The notes: generated from the sequence alone by a model not told the origin. 64,000 bases of DNA from Centipeda felix (GCF_900186465.1 NZ_LT891956.1:66354-130353), one strand, 5' to 3'; counted from the first letter of the stretch, positions 1 to 9,239 are shown. A program made the numbers and translations.

Positions 1-1373
1 TCCTGCGTCTCATGTTGTTCCACAGAGGATGTTGGCTCGATTGTTTCACGTGAAACAATGCGCTCCACCTCTGCGTCATCCATGCGGTTCAGTGCGAGGC
101 TATAGGCATCGGCGAGGATGTTAATCGCCTTGCGCCCCTCAATCGTGTATGTGCTGATGAGCTCCGCTGTGCGGGGGGCGAGCGCGACGTGGAGGCGCTG
201 CGCCGCATTCTCTACAATCGTGCGGATATGCGCCGGTGTCAGCGGCTCAAAGTAGATCTCCGCACAGCGCGAGCGCAAGGCAGGGTTGATGTGATCCGGC
301 TCGCGTGTCGTTGCCCCAATAAGTACGAAGTCTGCCGGCGCGCCCTCCTCAAAAAGTTTGCGGATGTACGGAGGGACACGCTTGTCATCGGGGTCGTAGT
401 ATGCCGATTCAAAGTAGGCGCGTTTGTCCTCGAGTACCTTGAGCAGCTTGTTCTGGAGCATCTCATCCATCTCACCGATCTCGTCGATAAAGAGGATACC
501 ACCGTGTGCATCGGTCACCAGCCCTGGTTTTGGCTCGGGAACGCCACTGTCGGCAAGGTTCTTCTGCGCGCCCTGGTAGATGGGGTCATGCACCGAGCCG
601 AGCAGAGGATTCGTCATGTCGCGCGGGTCCCAACGCAGCGTTGTGCCGTCTGTCTCAACAAAGGGCGCAGTCTCTGCAAAAGGCGATACCGCACGTTTCT
701 TCGCCGCCTCGAGAACAAGGCGTGCCGCTGTCGTCTTGCCGACGCCGGGCGGTCCGTAGAGCAGGAGATGCTGGGGGTAGGGTGAGGAGAGCTTTGCCAT
801 AAGGGAGCGCACGGCACGCTCCTGCCCGACGATCTCATCGAACGTCTTTGGGCGCAGGAGCTCCATCACCGACTGTGTGAGATGCACCTTTTCCAGCGCC
901 TCAAGTGCCTCACGCTTTTTCTTGTCATGCGGAGACTCTGCGCCGGGGCTCTCCTCCGAGATTACCTGACGGCGGATGTCGTCCACATACTCCTCATGAT
1001 CCTTTTCGAGCTTTTCATTCACCTTGCGCTCGATGCGATCCTCCAGATCGCGCCGTGCGAGGATGCCCGCGACCTGCTCCGTCATGCGCGAAAGGATCTC
1101 GGGCAGCTCTGTCTCCGCGGGCGGGGGAGAGAGCAGCGGATCCTCCTCAAGAATGCGCATGAGTGCGAGGACGCGCTCACGGCGATCCTCCGAGCGCATG
1201 AGTGCCATTGCATTCATCTTGCCCGCTTGGATGACTAGGCGCTCCGTTCCCATTGTATCGGCGAGCATGCGAAAGATCGTCGCGATCTCCTCGTCGATCT
1301 GCGCGTCCCGTGAGAGCTTCGGATGCTCCTTCCCCGCGTCCTTGCCGCCGAATAAATCCTTAAAAAAAGACAT
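1..1373 (-). CDS. lonC: LonC-type ATP-dependent protease, Lon family (3' end outside window)
   Basis: AAA+ protease of the Lon family, expected to unfold and degrade cytosolic proteins. The first 457 codons are present; the C-terminal Ser-Lys protease domain lies beyond the window edge. Residues 1-160 are charged and helical. The AAA module starts near 175 (LLRPKTFDEIVGQERAV), with Walker A GPPGVGKTT at 207-215 and Walker B ILFIDE at 293-298. The start ATG is preceded by GGGAGG. The position downstream of DUF2232-gdpP-rplI on the same strand is the usual Firmicutes context of lonC. LonB is the alternative, but the long N-terminal region and this neighbourhood favour LonC. Confidence 0.85.
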   Translation of the reverse strand, partial: MSFFKDLFGGKDAGKEHPKLSRDAQIDEEIATIFRMLADTMGTERLVIQAGKMNAMALMRSEDRRERVLALMRILEEDPLLSPPPAETELPEILSRMTEQVAGILARRDLEDRIERKVNEKLEKDHEEYVDDIRRQVISEESPGAESPHDKKKREALEALEKVHLTQSVMELLRPKTFDEIVGQERAVRSLMAKLSSPYPQHLLLYGPPGVGKTTAARLVLEAAKKRAVSPFAETAPFVETDGTTLRWDPRDMTNPLLGSVHDPIYQGAQKNLADSGVPEPKPGLVTDAHGGILFIDEIGEMDEMLQNKLLKVLEDKRAYFESAYYDPDDKRVPPYIRKLFEEGAPADFVLIGATTREPDHINPALRSRCAEIYFEPLTPAHIRTIVENAAQRLHVALAPRTAELISTYTIEGRKAINILADAYSLALNRMDDAEVERIVSRETIEPTSSVEQHETQ

Positions 1374-1391
1374 AGTCCTCCCTTTTGAGAA

Positions 1392-1418
1392 GGGCTGATG
1401 AGACATGCTCATCAGCCC
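1392..1418 (-). terminator. Hairpin between rplI and lonC
   Basis: Perfect 11-bp inverted repeat (GGGCTGATGAG / CTCATCAGCCC) with a 5-nt loop in the rplI-lonC gap. It lacks a strong T run on the minus strand, so it may attenuate or process the transcript rather than end it fully. Confidence 0.5.
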
Positions 1419-1482
1419 GCTGTATTGTATTCAATCAATATGAGTGCATCGTTCATCAATATTTGCGCAGAGCACGCAGCGA

Positions 1483-1926
1483 TTACTCTTTGCGCACGTG
1501 AATCTTGATCGTGGTGGCAATGTTCGGATGCACCTTGACGACGGCCTCATAGATCCCCTCGCCCGTCACCTCTCCATTGATCGAGATCTTGCGGCGATCC
1601 ACGTCGATGTTCTGCTTCTTCAGCGCCTCCGCGACATCCTTGCCCGTCACAGCACCAAAGAGCCGTCCGTTCTCGCCGATGCGTACGGGGATCTCCACCG
1701 TAACCTTTTCGAGCTGTGCGGCCATGAGCTTTGCCTCATCGACCTCCATTGCGTTCTTGCGCGCCTTTGCACCCGCCTGTGCCTTTGCCACGTTCACGTT
1801 CGACGTGTTTGCGGGCAGCGCAAGCTTCCTCGGCAGGAGGAAATTACGGCCGTAGCCGTCCGCCACCTCCACGATCTCGCCCTTTTTTCCGATATTCTTT
1901 ACATCAGCCTGCAGTATGACTTTCAC
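1483..1926 (-). CDS. rplI: 50S ribosomal protein L9
   Basis: Binds 23S rRNA in the large subunit and limits frameshifting. The N-terminal L9 motif is clear (VKVILQADVKNIGKKGEIV, then VADGYGRNFLLPRKLA), followed by the connecting helix and the C-terminal domain ending in KIHVRKE; 147 residues is the usual length. I choose the GTG at 1926 because GGAGAG sits 8 nt upstream and this gives the family start (V/M)KVIL; a GTG three codons earlier is also open. The first codons overlap the 3' end of gdpP by 23 bp, so the two genes are translationally coupled. Confidence 0.97.
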   Translation of the reverse strand: MKVILQADVKNIGKKGEIVEVADGYGRNFLLPRKLALPANTSNVNVAKAQAGAKARKNAMEVDEAKLMAAQLEKVTVEIPVRIGENGRLFGAVTGKDVAEALKKQNIDVDRRKISINGEVTGEGIYEAVVKVHPNIATTIKIHVRKE

Positions 1927-3907
1927 GTTGGTCACTCTCCTCTATATATGCCTTTGCTTTTTCTACCACCTGTGCGCGCACCTCATCCAGCGGGACGCCC
2001 TTGACCTGCGCGCCTGCGACATTGGCGTGTCCGCCGCCGCCGAACGCCTCCATGATGACCTGCACATTCATCTCTCCCGACGAGCGTGCACTGATGCCCA
2101 CCACGTCGCTCGCGAGCGGGAACACATAGATGCTCATGCGCACGCCATCGACGCGGAGCATGCCGTCCGCCGCCTGTGCGGCGATGATCTGCCCGTTTGG
2201 CAGGAGATCGGGGAGGCTCCCCACGATCAGCCCGCCCGGGTAGTAGACAGCGTTTGCCTTCGCCCGTGCGAGCGATACCGTCGTCTCGTAGTCGCTCTGG
2301 AAGAGCGTGCGGACGAGTACGGGATCCGCGCCGGCGCGACGCAGGTATGCCGCCGCATCAAAGGTGCGCACGCCCGCACCGACGCTGAAATTCTTCGTAT
2401 CCACCACGACACCCGAGTAGAGCGCCGTTGCATCGAGGCGCGTCGGGCGGACGTTGTCGCCGAAGTACATGAGCAGCTCCGTCACGAGCTCGCTCGCCGA
2501 GCTGGACGCCGTCTCGATGTAGACGAGCAGCGGGTTCTTGACGAAATGCTCGCTGCGGCGGTGATGGTCGATGACGACGACCTTCGGAATGCGTTCGAGC
2601 AGGGCAGGGTCGGCGAGGATATGCGGGATATGCGCGTCCACCACGACGAGCAGGGAGGACAGTGACGGCGGCTCCGTGATATCGCCGGGACGGAGGAAGA
2701 GTCCCTCGTAGGCCTCATCCTTGCGCACGAGATCCACGATGCGGTCAATGCCCTCATTCATCTCGCTGAGGACGATGTGTACCTTCTTCCCGAGAGAGCG
2801 TGCCATGCACGCGACGCCCATCGCCGCACCGAACGCATCGTAGTCCTCGTTGTGGTGTCCCATGACGTACACCTCGTCCGAGTTCTCCATAATATCGCGC
2901 AGTGCGTGCGCCACGACGCGTGCCTTGACGCGCGTATGCTTCTCGACTGCCTTTGCCTTGCCGCCGAAGAACTGCGTCTTGCCACTGATGTCGAGCGCCA
3001 CCTGATCGCCGCCACGCCCGAGGGCAAGGTCGAGCTTTGCCTCCGCTTCCTCACCGAGCTCGCGCAGGGTCTGCTCGGCGGCGAGGGAAAGGCCGATGGA
3101 GAGCGTCACAGGCATGCCCTTCGTGTTGATGATCTTGCGTACCTGATCGAGGATGTCGAACTTCTCCGCGATGGCGTGGTCGAGTGACCTGCGGTCCAGC
3201 AGCGCCACGTACTCACCGTCGGAGATGCTGCGCAGGAAGCCACCGAGCCCGCCGACCCAGCCATCGATCTTTTCGCGGACGGCGAGGAGGAGCATGGACT
3301 TTTCCGTCTCGCTCTGTCCCTGCATGATCTCATCATAGTTGTCGATCTGGATGTAGAGGAGGGCGGTACGGCTCCCGTAGTAGCGCTTCTCGAGCGCCGC
3401 ATACTCCGTCTCGTCCTCGACGTAGAGCGCAATCAGCGGCTCACTATGGTACGATTCCGCGATCATGCGGTGATAGACGCGATAGGAGTGTCCCGCGTGG
3501 GAGAAGCGGTGCTCTCCCTCCGTCCCCCAGATGGACTCAAGGTTAAAATGCGGCCAGAAATCCGCGACCGCCGTACCGGGCTCGGGCATCTCGCCAAGCG
3601 CATCACCGAGCTGGTGATTGCACCACTCCAGATGCCCCTCCTGATTGACGAGGAGGATCGCCTGCGGGAGACGATCCACGGCGTAGTTCATAACGTCGTT
3701 CACATTACGGATGATGCCCATGCAGTAGCGTTCAAATCGCCGCTCCCTGTCACGACATCGTTCCCACGCAAACGCGGCCAGCACCGCCCATAGGAGGAGG
3801 GCCGCCGCACCGACAAACGTGCTGTAGCAGAACGTCACGAGCGCAAGCGCAAGCATGACGATCAGATGGATCGTCAGATCGACCCACGCGGATAAGTTCC
3901 GCGGCAT
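1904..3907 (-). CDS. gdpP: Cyclic-di-AMP phosphodiesterase GdpP (DHH/DHHA1, degenerate GGDEF)
   Basis: Membrane enzyme hydrolysing the second messenger c-di-AMP. Two N-terminal membrane helices (about residues 10-48) are followed by a PAS-like region (QAILLVNQEGHLEWCN), a degenerate GGDEF domain reading SISDGEYVALLD instead of GGDEF, and a C-terminal DHH-DHHA1 phosphoesterase. The DHH metal motifs are visible: GHHNEDYDAFGAAMG, VVDAHIP, VVIDHHRR, and GGGGHANVAGAQ in DHHA1. At 667 residues it matches B. subtilis YybT. It lies between DUF2232 and rplI in the conserved operon. The start ATG has AAGGTGG upstream. Confidence 0.95.
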   Translation of the reverse strand: MPRNLSAWVDLTIHLIVMLALALVTFCYSTFVGAAALLLWAVLAAFAWERCRDRERRFERYCMGIIRNVNDVMNYAVDRLPQAILLVNQEGHLEWCNHQLGDALGEMPEPGTAVADFWPHFNLESIWGTEGEHRFSHAGHSYRVYHRMIAESYHSEPLIALYVEDETEYAALEKRYYGSRTALLYIQIDNYDEIMQGQSETEKSMLLLAVREKIDGWVGGLGGFLRSISDGEYVALLDRRSLDHAIAEKFDILDQVRKIINTKGMPVTLSIGLSLAAEQTLRELGEEAEAKLDLALGRGGDQVALDISGKTQFFGGKAKAVEKHTRVKARVVAHALRDIMENSDEVYVMGHHNEDYDAFGAAMGVACMARSLGKKVHIVLSEMNEGIDRIVDLVRKDEAYEGLFLRPGDITEPPSLSSLLVVVDAHIPHILADPALLERIPKVVVIDHHRRSEHFVKNPLLVYIETASSSASELVTELLMYFGDNVRPTRLDATALYSGVVVDTKNFSVGAGVRTFDAAAYLRRAGADPVLVRTLFQSDYETTVSLARAKANAVYYPGGLIVGSLPDLLPNGQIIAAQAADGMLRVDGVRMSIYVFPLASDVVGISARSSGEMNVQVIMEAFGGGGHANVAGAQVKGVPLDEVRAQVVEKAKAYIEESDQRESHTAG

Positions 3908-3987
3908 AGTACCACCTTCTTTACGTTATTTTATCTATATCGAATATGTATTTTCATCGCATATACAGTATATATAAGCCATTAGTA

Positions 3988-4944
3988 TTATTGCTGTTCA
4001 CGAATGCGTCGGCGATAGTCGTAGACCATATCGAAAAGCCCCGTCCACGAGATGATCTGTGTCATCACGCCGTTGACGAGAATGAACACGTAGATGAGCG
4101 CACGCACAAAGGGCGAGACACGGAAGCGCAGGAGCAAGAAATGCAGGAGTGCAAGGCCCTGCACGAGCCCTGCGAGAAACGCAATCACATAGCCGTTGAG
4201 CGCCACCTGATAGAGCAGCACGATCTCGCGCGTCGAGCCCCAGTAGATACCGATCAGAGAGAAGGCAAAGAGATAGGGGAACACGACGGGCAGATGCCAC
4301 GCGGCAAACGGCGGAAGCGCCGTAACGGCGACACCCATGCGGCGCAGCACCTTGCGCATGACAGCATAGCAGACGCCCACCTCGATCAGCGCACTGCCCA
4401 CGAAGAGCGCAGGCAGCATCAGGAGAAAGAGCTCCAGCACCTCGCTCGCCGCCGCGCGCGTCTCCTCGATCTGTACCTCGGTCATGCCGAGCGAGCGGTA
4501 GATCCCGAGCGTCTCATCCATCGCCTGCTGCATGACGGCAGGATCCATCGCAAACGGATTGATGCCGAAGAGCAGGAGGATGAGCAGGCCTGCCGCCGCC
4601 TTTCCGAGGAGCGAGGCGAGCGTGCCGCCCACGAGTGCACGCAGGGTGCTGCCCTGACGGCGCAGGAGCAGCCCGAGGGCAAGCCCTGTCGGCGCAAAGG
4701 AGAGGACAAACGTCGCCCCCGCCACGGGGGTGGCAAAGAGCATCGTGAGGAGGAGTGCCGCCACTGCCGCGAGCGCGCCGAACCGCCCCCCCGCGCGCAC
4801 CGTCACGAGCGCGATAAACACGGGCCAGAGCATTCCCATCATCATGGTCAACATGGGCAGATAGATCGCCGCGAGCGCATAGACCACGGCGGCGGCAGTC
4901 ATGACCCCTGCCGTGGCAGTGGGGCGTGCAGCATGCTCGTTCAT
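3988..4944 (-). CDS. DUF2232 (YybS-like) polytopic membrane protein
   Basis: A 318-residue integral membrane protein with about eight hydrophobic segments, first gene of the conserved yybS-gdpP-rplI-lonC block. YybS-family proteins have no established reaction; an S-component-like fold has been proposed from their topology, but the sequence does not prove transport. I start at ATG 4944 (MNEHAARP), which has AAAGGA 6 nt upstream; a longer reading frame of 13 extra codons lacks a ribosome site. The tail is basic (YDYRRRIREQQ), consistent with a cytoplasmic C-terminus. The 80-bp gap to gdpP shows no terminator, so co-transcription is likely. Confidence 0.85.
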   Translation of the reverse strand: MNEHAARPTATAGVMTAAAVVYALAAIYLPMLTMMMGMLWPVFIALVTVRAGGRFGALAAVAALLLTMLFATPVAGATFVLSFAPTGLALGLLLRRQGSTLRALVGGTLASLLGKAAAGLLILLLFGINPFAMDPAVMQQAMDETLGIYRSLGMTEVQIEETRAAASEVLELFLLMLPALFVGSALIEVGVCYAVMRKVLRRMGVAVTALPPFAAWHLPVVFPYLFAFSLIGIYWGSTREIVLLYQVALNGYVIAFLAGLVQGLALLHFLLLRFRVSPFVRALIYVFILVNGVMTQIISWTGLFDMVYDYRRRIREQQ

Positions 4945-4985
4945 TCTGTATCCTTTCAGCGGAGGGATCCCCCGCACTGCCATTC

Positions 4986-5043
4986 AGGAAGCACGGATAA
5001 ATGCAGCGCCAATCCGAGGGCTGTTTTATCAGCGATTCCTTTA
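4986..5043. mobile_element. Internally deleted remnant of the 167-bp MITE
   Basis: About 57 bp carrying both diverged termini of the dispersed element (GGAAGCACGGATAAATGCA ... TTTTATCAGCGATTCCTT) with the central hairpin missing. It lies between the DUF2232 gene and the MutS-like gene. Confidence 0.7.
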
Positions 5044-5130
5044 TTCTCTTATCGCAGGAAAGTATTCCCCATTATAACAGATTTCCGCCGCGCTGTCACC
5101 GTGTCCGCAAAGCCAAGGGAAATCTTCGCC

Positions 5131-6901
5131 TCACTCCCCCATAATGCCCGCCATGCGCAGGAGATACTGCGCGTTCGTCGTGTGGCAGCGCCCCGCGCGC
5201 ATTTTGAAGTCAAAGAGGATCTTATCCCCCTCGTAGTGCTCCTCAAAATGCGCATTCGTCACGGGGATGCCCTCGCGCCCGAGATCGCAGAGCTCAAAGT
5301 CGTGCGTCGTCACCACCGTAATCGCGTGCGGCAGTGTCAGGCGACGGATCGCCTCGCGCGCACCGACAATGCGGTCGGCAGAGTTCGTCCCGCGGAAAAT
5401 CTCATCAATCAAGATCAGCATCGGCTTGCCGCGCTTGCTGTAGACCATCATCTTCTTGATGCGCAGCAGCTCCGCATAGAACGTCGAAATCCCGCCCGCG
5501 AGATCGTCGCTGATCTGAATCGACGTATAGACCGCCATCGGCGTGAGCGTAAAGGAGCGCGCACATACCGGCGCACCCGCATACGCGAGGACAGCATTCG
5601 CGCCGAGGCAGCGCATATAGGTCGTCTTGCCGGACATATTCGACCCCGTGATGACGAGCGTCCCCGCCGTGAGCTGCGCGTCGTTCGGCGTCGCCGTCTC
5701 CTCCGTCAGGAGCAGCAGCGTCGCGTCCTCCGCCATGAGCTGCGGCGCGCCCTCCTCCGCAAAGCGCGGAAACGCGTGCACCTCGCGCGTATGCCCGACG
5801 CGTGCGAGCGAGAGCAGCACCTCCGTCTCCGCCCACACCTTCAGCCAGTCGGCAGCCGCCGCACCGTAGCCCTTGCGCCAGTGGGAAAAATACGCCATGC
5901 AGTGAAAATCCCAGAGCAGAATCCCATTTGCCAGAATAAAGAAAAAGAAATTGCGCCGCATCGCCGCGCAGTCGGCGAGAATCGTCAGGCGGCTCAGCCC
6001 GATGGTCGCGCGCACGGGCGCAAAGAGCGGCGACAGAATCGCGTGGAACGCAGCACTGCGCAGCGGGGCGCGCTCGAGCGCACGAAAGATCCGCCCATAG
6101 AGCCGCAGCGCACTCGCCATGTGGCCGAGCGGTGCGAGCTCGCGCTGCGTCCGCGAGAAAAAAGCCATCGCCATCGTGAGATTGAACGTAAAGAGCGCAA
6201 TCGGAATCGCCCAGCTGCCGCCAAAGAAAATCGCCCAAAACAGCGACCAGACGCAGGCATTGGCAAGAACGATGCCGATGCAGGAAATGAGCTTCAGCGA
6301 CCCCTTGAGCGGCTGCGCGAGCTCCTTGGCAAGCACACGCGTATCATGCGCATCGGGCAGGAGTGCACCGCGCGCCTCCAGCTCCAGAGCGAGGAGCGGA
6401 TGGGCGAGCAGCTCCGTCACCGCCGCCTGCCGCCGCCGCATCCTGCGGCGTCGCCGAGAGCGCAGCGGCGAGACGGTCACGCCCCATGCGCGTATGCGCT
6501 GCGCAAAGATACTGATAGAGCGACGCCGCGCCGAAAATGTGCAGATCCCGATCGGGCGGACATTTCTCGCGCAGATAGGCAGCGCCGTCCACGGGCGACT
6601 TCTTCCAGCTCCCATCAAAGCGCGCGAGATACTCCCCCACCACGCCGAGATACGCCTGCGTAAAGATGCGGCGCCGCTCAAGCCGCCGATGCCGCAGCAC
6701 GAGCACCGCAAAGAGCAGCAGGAAAAACCCGCCGAGCATCAGCTCCTCCACCGAGCCGCGGTCATAGCCGTGAACGAGGGCGACAAGCATCAGCGGAAAC
6801 ACCGCCGTGCGCGCGAGAATGAACCGCGTCCGCCACGTATCCTGCGTATGCGCATGGGCGAGAGCATGCTCGCGTACATTTTCATAAAAGTCCTTCTTCA
6901 T
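5131..6901 (-). pseudogene. Membrane-anchored MutS-family ATPase, broken by a one-base frameshift
   Basis: MutS-type ATPase lacking the MutS mismatch-recognition domain. The N-terminal reading frame (6901 to about 6435) has two membrane helices (FPLMLVALVHGY, FFLLLFAVLVL). The second frame (about 6445 to 5131) carries another hydrophobic pair, Walker A ITGSNMSGKTT (near residue 420), the DDLAGGISTFYAE motif, Walker B ILIDEIFRGTNSADR and the VVTTHDFEL switch. The frames join at a GCGGCGGCGG run near 6435-6450, where ATPQDA should continue to RRRQAAVTEL; total length is a multiple of three plus one, so one extra base explains it. Start ATG 6901 has AAGGAG. A sequencing error or slippage is possible. 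Its role is unknown; mismatch repair is not implied. Confidence 0.85.
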
Positions 6902-6943
6902 AAGGAACTCCTTAAGGGAATCCACAATTCTGGGCAACATTCA

Positions 6944-7110
6944 TAAGGAAACACTGATAAAATGAGGTCTGCCAGATTGGCGTAGATTTTTTCGTCCGAA
7001 CGAGGTGGAAAACCGGACGCAGAGTGGTGCTCTGTGGAGGATTTTCCGCCGAAGTGCGGGCAAAAAAGATGCGTCAAGATGGTTGTACCGAATTTATCAG
7101 TGCTTCCTTA
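6944..7110 (+). mobile_element. 167-bp MITE-like element, copy 1
   Basis: Starts TAAGGAAACACTGATAAA and ends TTTATCAGTGCTTCCTTA, an inverted-repeat pair ending in TA. The interior folds as a long imperfect palindrome around GGAAAACCGGACGCAGAG / CTCTGTGGAGGATTTTCC. It has no open reading frame of its own. Copies at 9073, 16031, 20276, 40854, 45058, 52015 and 55498 have the same length to within 1 bp. Confidence 0.9.
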
Positions 7111-7195
7111 ACAGTCATATTATATCATAACGATAATAGGAATGTAGACAGTTTCTGCCAAAACTGTTAGAATACTTATCAAAGGAGGGATGTGC

Positions 7196-7420
7196 ATGGT
7201 ACAGGACCCATCGGACGCCATACGGCGCATCGAGGCGGACATCCGCACCCTCGACGCACGGATGCTCCGCGCATCGGGTGACCTCGACTACGAAACCTGC
7301 CGCTGCGAAAAACGCGCCCTCGAAACTGCCCTCCATGCCCTGCGCAAACAGAGGGAAAGCGGTGCAGATGCAGCATTCAGCCAAAATTCAGCATCATCGG
7401 ATAGGATAAAAGGCAAATAG
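7196..7420 (+). CDS. Hypothetical short helical protein
   Basis: 74 residues, charged and heptad-like in the first 50 (AIRRIEADIRTLDARMLRASG...), followed by a polar tail (SQNSASSDRIKGK). The ATG at 7196 is chosen because GGAGG lies 7 nt upstream; an in-frame ATG at 7190 touches the Shine-Dalgarno and cannot be used well. No domain recognised. It sits 24 bp ahead of the next small gene and probably shares its transcript. The coiled-coil appearance suggests a protein-protein contact role, but no function can be assigned. Confidence 0.65.
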   Translation: MVQDPSDAIRRIEADIRTLDARMLRASGDLDYETCRCEKRALETALHALRKQRESGADAAFSQNSASSDRIKGK

Positions 7421-7444
7421 TCAAAGCAGAGAAAGGAAAACACT

Positions 7445-7720
7445 ATGTCACAACGTATGACCATGGACGAAGTCCTCAAAGAATACGGCGTCCCCCAGCT
7501 GCGTCTCGACGTACACGCGACGCGCAGCGACCTCCTGAAGCTCCGCGAAAAGCTCATGGCGATCCGCGACCTCTCCGACGGGCGCGAGCAGGGCTACCTC
7601 GACATCAATTGCAAGCTCTACATCGACGTGGACGACATCGACCGCTACCTCTCAGGCGAGCTCGACACCGTCGGCGAGATCTACGCCTTCCCCGAGGACA
7701 TCAAGTCCTATCAGGAGTAA
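7445..7720 (+). CDS. Hypothetical acidic 91-residue protein
   Basis: Cytosolic, acidic protein (MSQRMTMDEVLKEYGVPQLRL...DVDDIDRYLSGELDTVGEIYAF) with AAAGGAAAA upstream of the ATG. No signal peptide or membrane segment. MTMDEVLKEYGV recalls short helix-turn-helix or adaptor N-termini, but no family is recognised. It follows the 74-residue gene closely in a likely two-gene transcript. Confidence 0.65.
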   Translation: MSQRMTMDEVLKEYGVPQLRLDVHATRSDLLKLREKLMAIRDLSDGREQGYLDINCKLYIDVDDIDRYLSGELDTVGEIYAFPEDIKSYQE

Positions 7721-7853
7721 GGCATCTTCGTGTGCTCCTCGCAGAACACCTCGTTACGCAAGCGGTCGTCAAGGTATAAATCTGCGTTCTTCAATCCGGT
7801 TACGAATACCGGGGCTATCCCCGTATCGAATGATATATGAAGGAGAATATGGA

Positions 7854-8588
7854 ATGAAACTAAAGAAACTCATCGCTGCGGCAATGGTCGGCTCGCTGGC
7901 CTTTACCGCACCCATCATCGTCCCGAACGCCGTGCAGAGTACGCTCGGTGCACAGGCAGAGGCCGCCAAGGGCGGCGCGCGCATCTCACCGAAGGCGACG
8001 CCCAAGGCCGCACCGAAGGCATCCGAGGGACAGAGCAGCAGCGGCAAATCCGTCTCGGGGAACGGCAACAGCTACGCCCCCTCGAAGAACGCGAACCAGC
8101 TGGAAAAGAATGCCCCCGCGGCAAACAGCAAGGCGAATGCAGCAAACGCCGCGACCCCCGCTAAGAGCAGCACAGGCTGGGGGAATACCCTGCGCAACAT
8201 CGGCCTCCTCGCGGGCGGCATGATGCTCGGCGGGCTCCTCGCGAGCCTCCTCGGCGGCATGGGCAGCGGCCTCCTCGCCGACATCCTCGGCGTCCTTGTG
8301 AACGTCGCCATCGCCGTCGTCGCCTTCATGGTGCTGCGCTGGTTCTGGAACCGCTTCCGCTCCCGCAAGGAGGAGGAGAACGTCTACCAGCGTGCAGAGC
8401 AGCCGCGCGCGGCCGCACCGCAGCCGCCCATCACGGACATCCGTCCGCAGGGCACCGCACCGCAAAACGCCGCGCCGATGGACGTCACACCGCAAAACGC
8501 CGCGCCGATGGACGTCACGCCGCCGACCTCGGCACTCGATGCCGGCGACAGCCCGCGTGCCATCGCCGACCGCTATCGCAGCCGCTGA
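7854..8588 (+). CDS. Exported Ala/Pro-rich protein with glycine-rich membrane segment
   Basis: 244 residues. A signal peptide (MKLKKLIAAAMVGSLAFTAP) leads into an Ala/Pro/Lys/Ser low-complexity stretch to about residue 100, then a Gly/Leu-rich hydrophobic block (GGMMLGGLLASLLGGMG) and a second membrane helix ending in basic RFRSRKEEE, then a Pro-rich tail. The tail contains an exact tandem repeat of PQNAAPMDVT. The layout resembles the N-terminal half of Tim44-domain proteins, but the Tim44 domain is absent. ATG 7854 is chosen for AAGGAG upstream. A strong terminator follows. Function unknown. Confidence 0.75.
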   Translation: MKLKKLIAAAMVGSLAFTAPIIVPNAVQSTLGAQAEAAKGGARISPKATPKAAPKASEGQSSSGKSVSGNGNSYAPSKNANQLEKNAPAANSKANAANAATPAKSSTGWGNTLRNIGLLAGGMMLGGLLASLLGGMGSGLLADILGVLVNVAIAVVAFMVLRWFWNRFRSRKEEENVYQRAEQPRAAAPQPPITDIRPQGTAPQNAAPMDVTPQNAAPMDVTPPTSALDAGDSPRAIADRYRSR

Positions 8589-8605
8589 GATACACAGAGA
8601 AACGT

Positions 8606-8647
8606 GGGACACTGCACGAAGCTCCGGCTTCGTACAGTGTCCCTTTT
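8606..8647 (+). terminator. Intrinsic terminator, ACGAAGC/GCTTCGT type
   Basis: Long stem GGGACACTG(C)ACGAAGC, tetraloop, GCTTCGTACAGTGTCCC, then TTTT. It ends the 7.85-8.59 kb gene and shares its inner stem with four other terminators in the window. Confidence 0.9.
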
Positions 8648-9072
8648 CTTATGCCCATACACTTACTGAAGAATCCCATCAGAGAGATTTCCCACCCTGT
8701 AAAAACACAAAAGCAAATCAGTAAAACAATATAGATAAATTCCATAAAATATCGATAAATAACTATAAATTAAAATCAATAACTTCAAAATGGAGTATTT
8801 TACACCTTAAAAGGCAGGAATGCGTATGGGAAAATCCCTCTAACCCCGCGTCATTCCTTCCTCACAGCGATTTTTTATACGCTGAACGCCCCAGCACGAC
8901 GACAAAGCCTACCGCATCGGACAACCTGCCGCATTTCCCTCCCCTTTCCCTTGAAAAAGGCAGCATTTTCGTCCATAATAGAAGGGAACGGAGCATAAAG
9001 GAAGCAGCGTTTTCTTTATCCGCCCTGCGAATACAATGTACACGGTACATTTCTTCACCCCTCGCGCGCAGA
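8648..9072. other. AT-rich intergenic region without a supported gene
   Basis: About 425 bp, strongly AT-rich near 8700-8800. A minus-strand frame at 8862-9083 (MYRVHCIRRADKEN...) has a GAGGGGTG-like site but no recognisable family and runs into the adjacent repeat; I do not call it a gene. No RNA gene seen. Confidence 0.5.
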
Positions 9073-9239
9073 TAGGGAATCACTGATAAAATGAGGTCTG
9101 CCAGATTGGCGTAGATTTTTTCGTCCGAACGAGGTGGAAAACCGGACGCAGAGTGGTGCTCTGTGGAGGATTTTCCGCCGAAGTGCGGGCAAAAAAGATG
9201 CGTTAAGATGGTTGTGCCGAATTTATCAGTGCTTCCCTA
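9073..9239 (+). mobile_element. 167-bp MITE-like element, copy 2
   Basis: TAGGGAATCACTGATAAA ... TTTATCAGTGCTTCCCTA with TA at both ends, same orientation as copy 1 and nearly identical inside. Placed about 55 bp upstream of the sugar-phosphate isomerase start. Confidence 0.9.

Noticed and set aside
3946..6663. 905-codon open frame on the plus strand
   Set aside because: It is the antisense shadow of DUF2232 and the MutS-like gene; composition is His/Arg/Glu-rich as expected for an opposite-strand frame in high-GC DNA.
8862..9083. 73-codon minus-strand frame
   Set aside because: Weak ribosome site, no family and overlap with a MITE end; not enough to call a gene.
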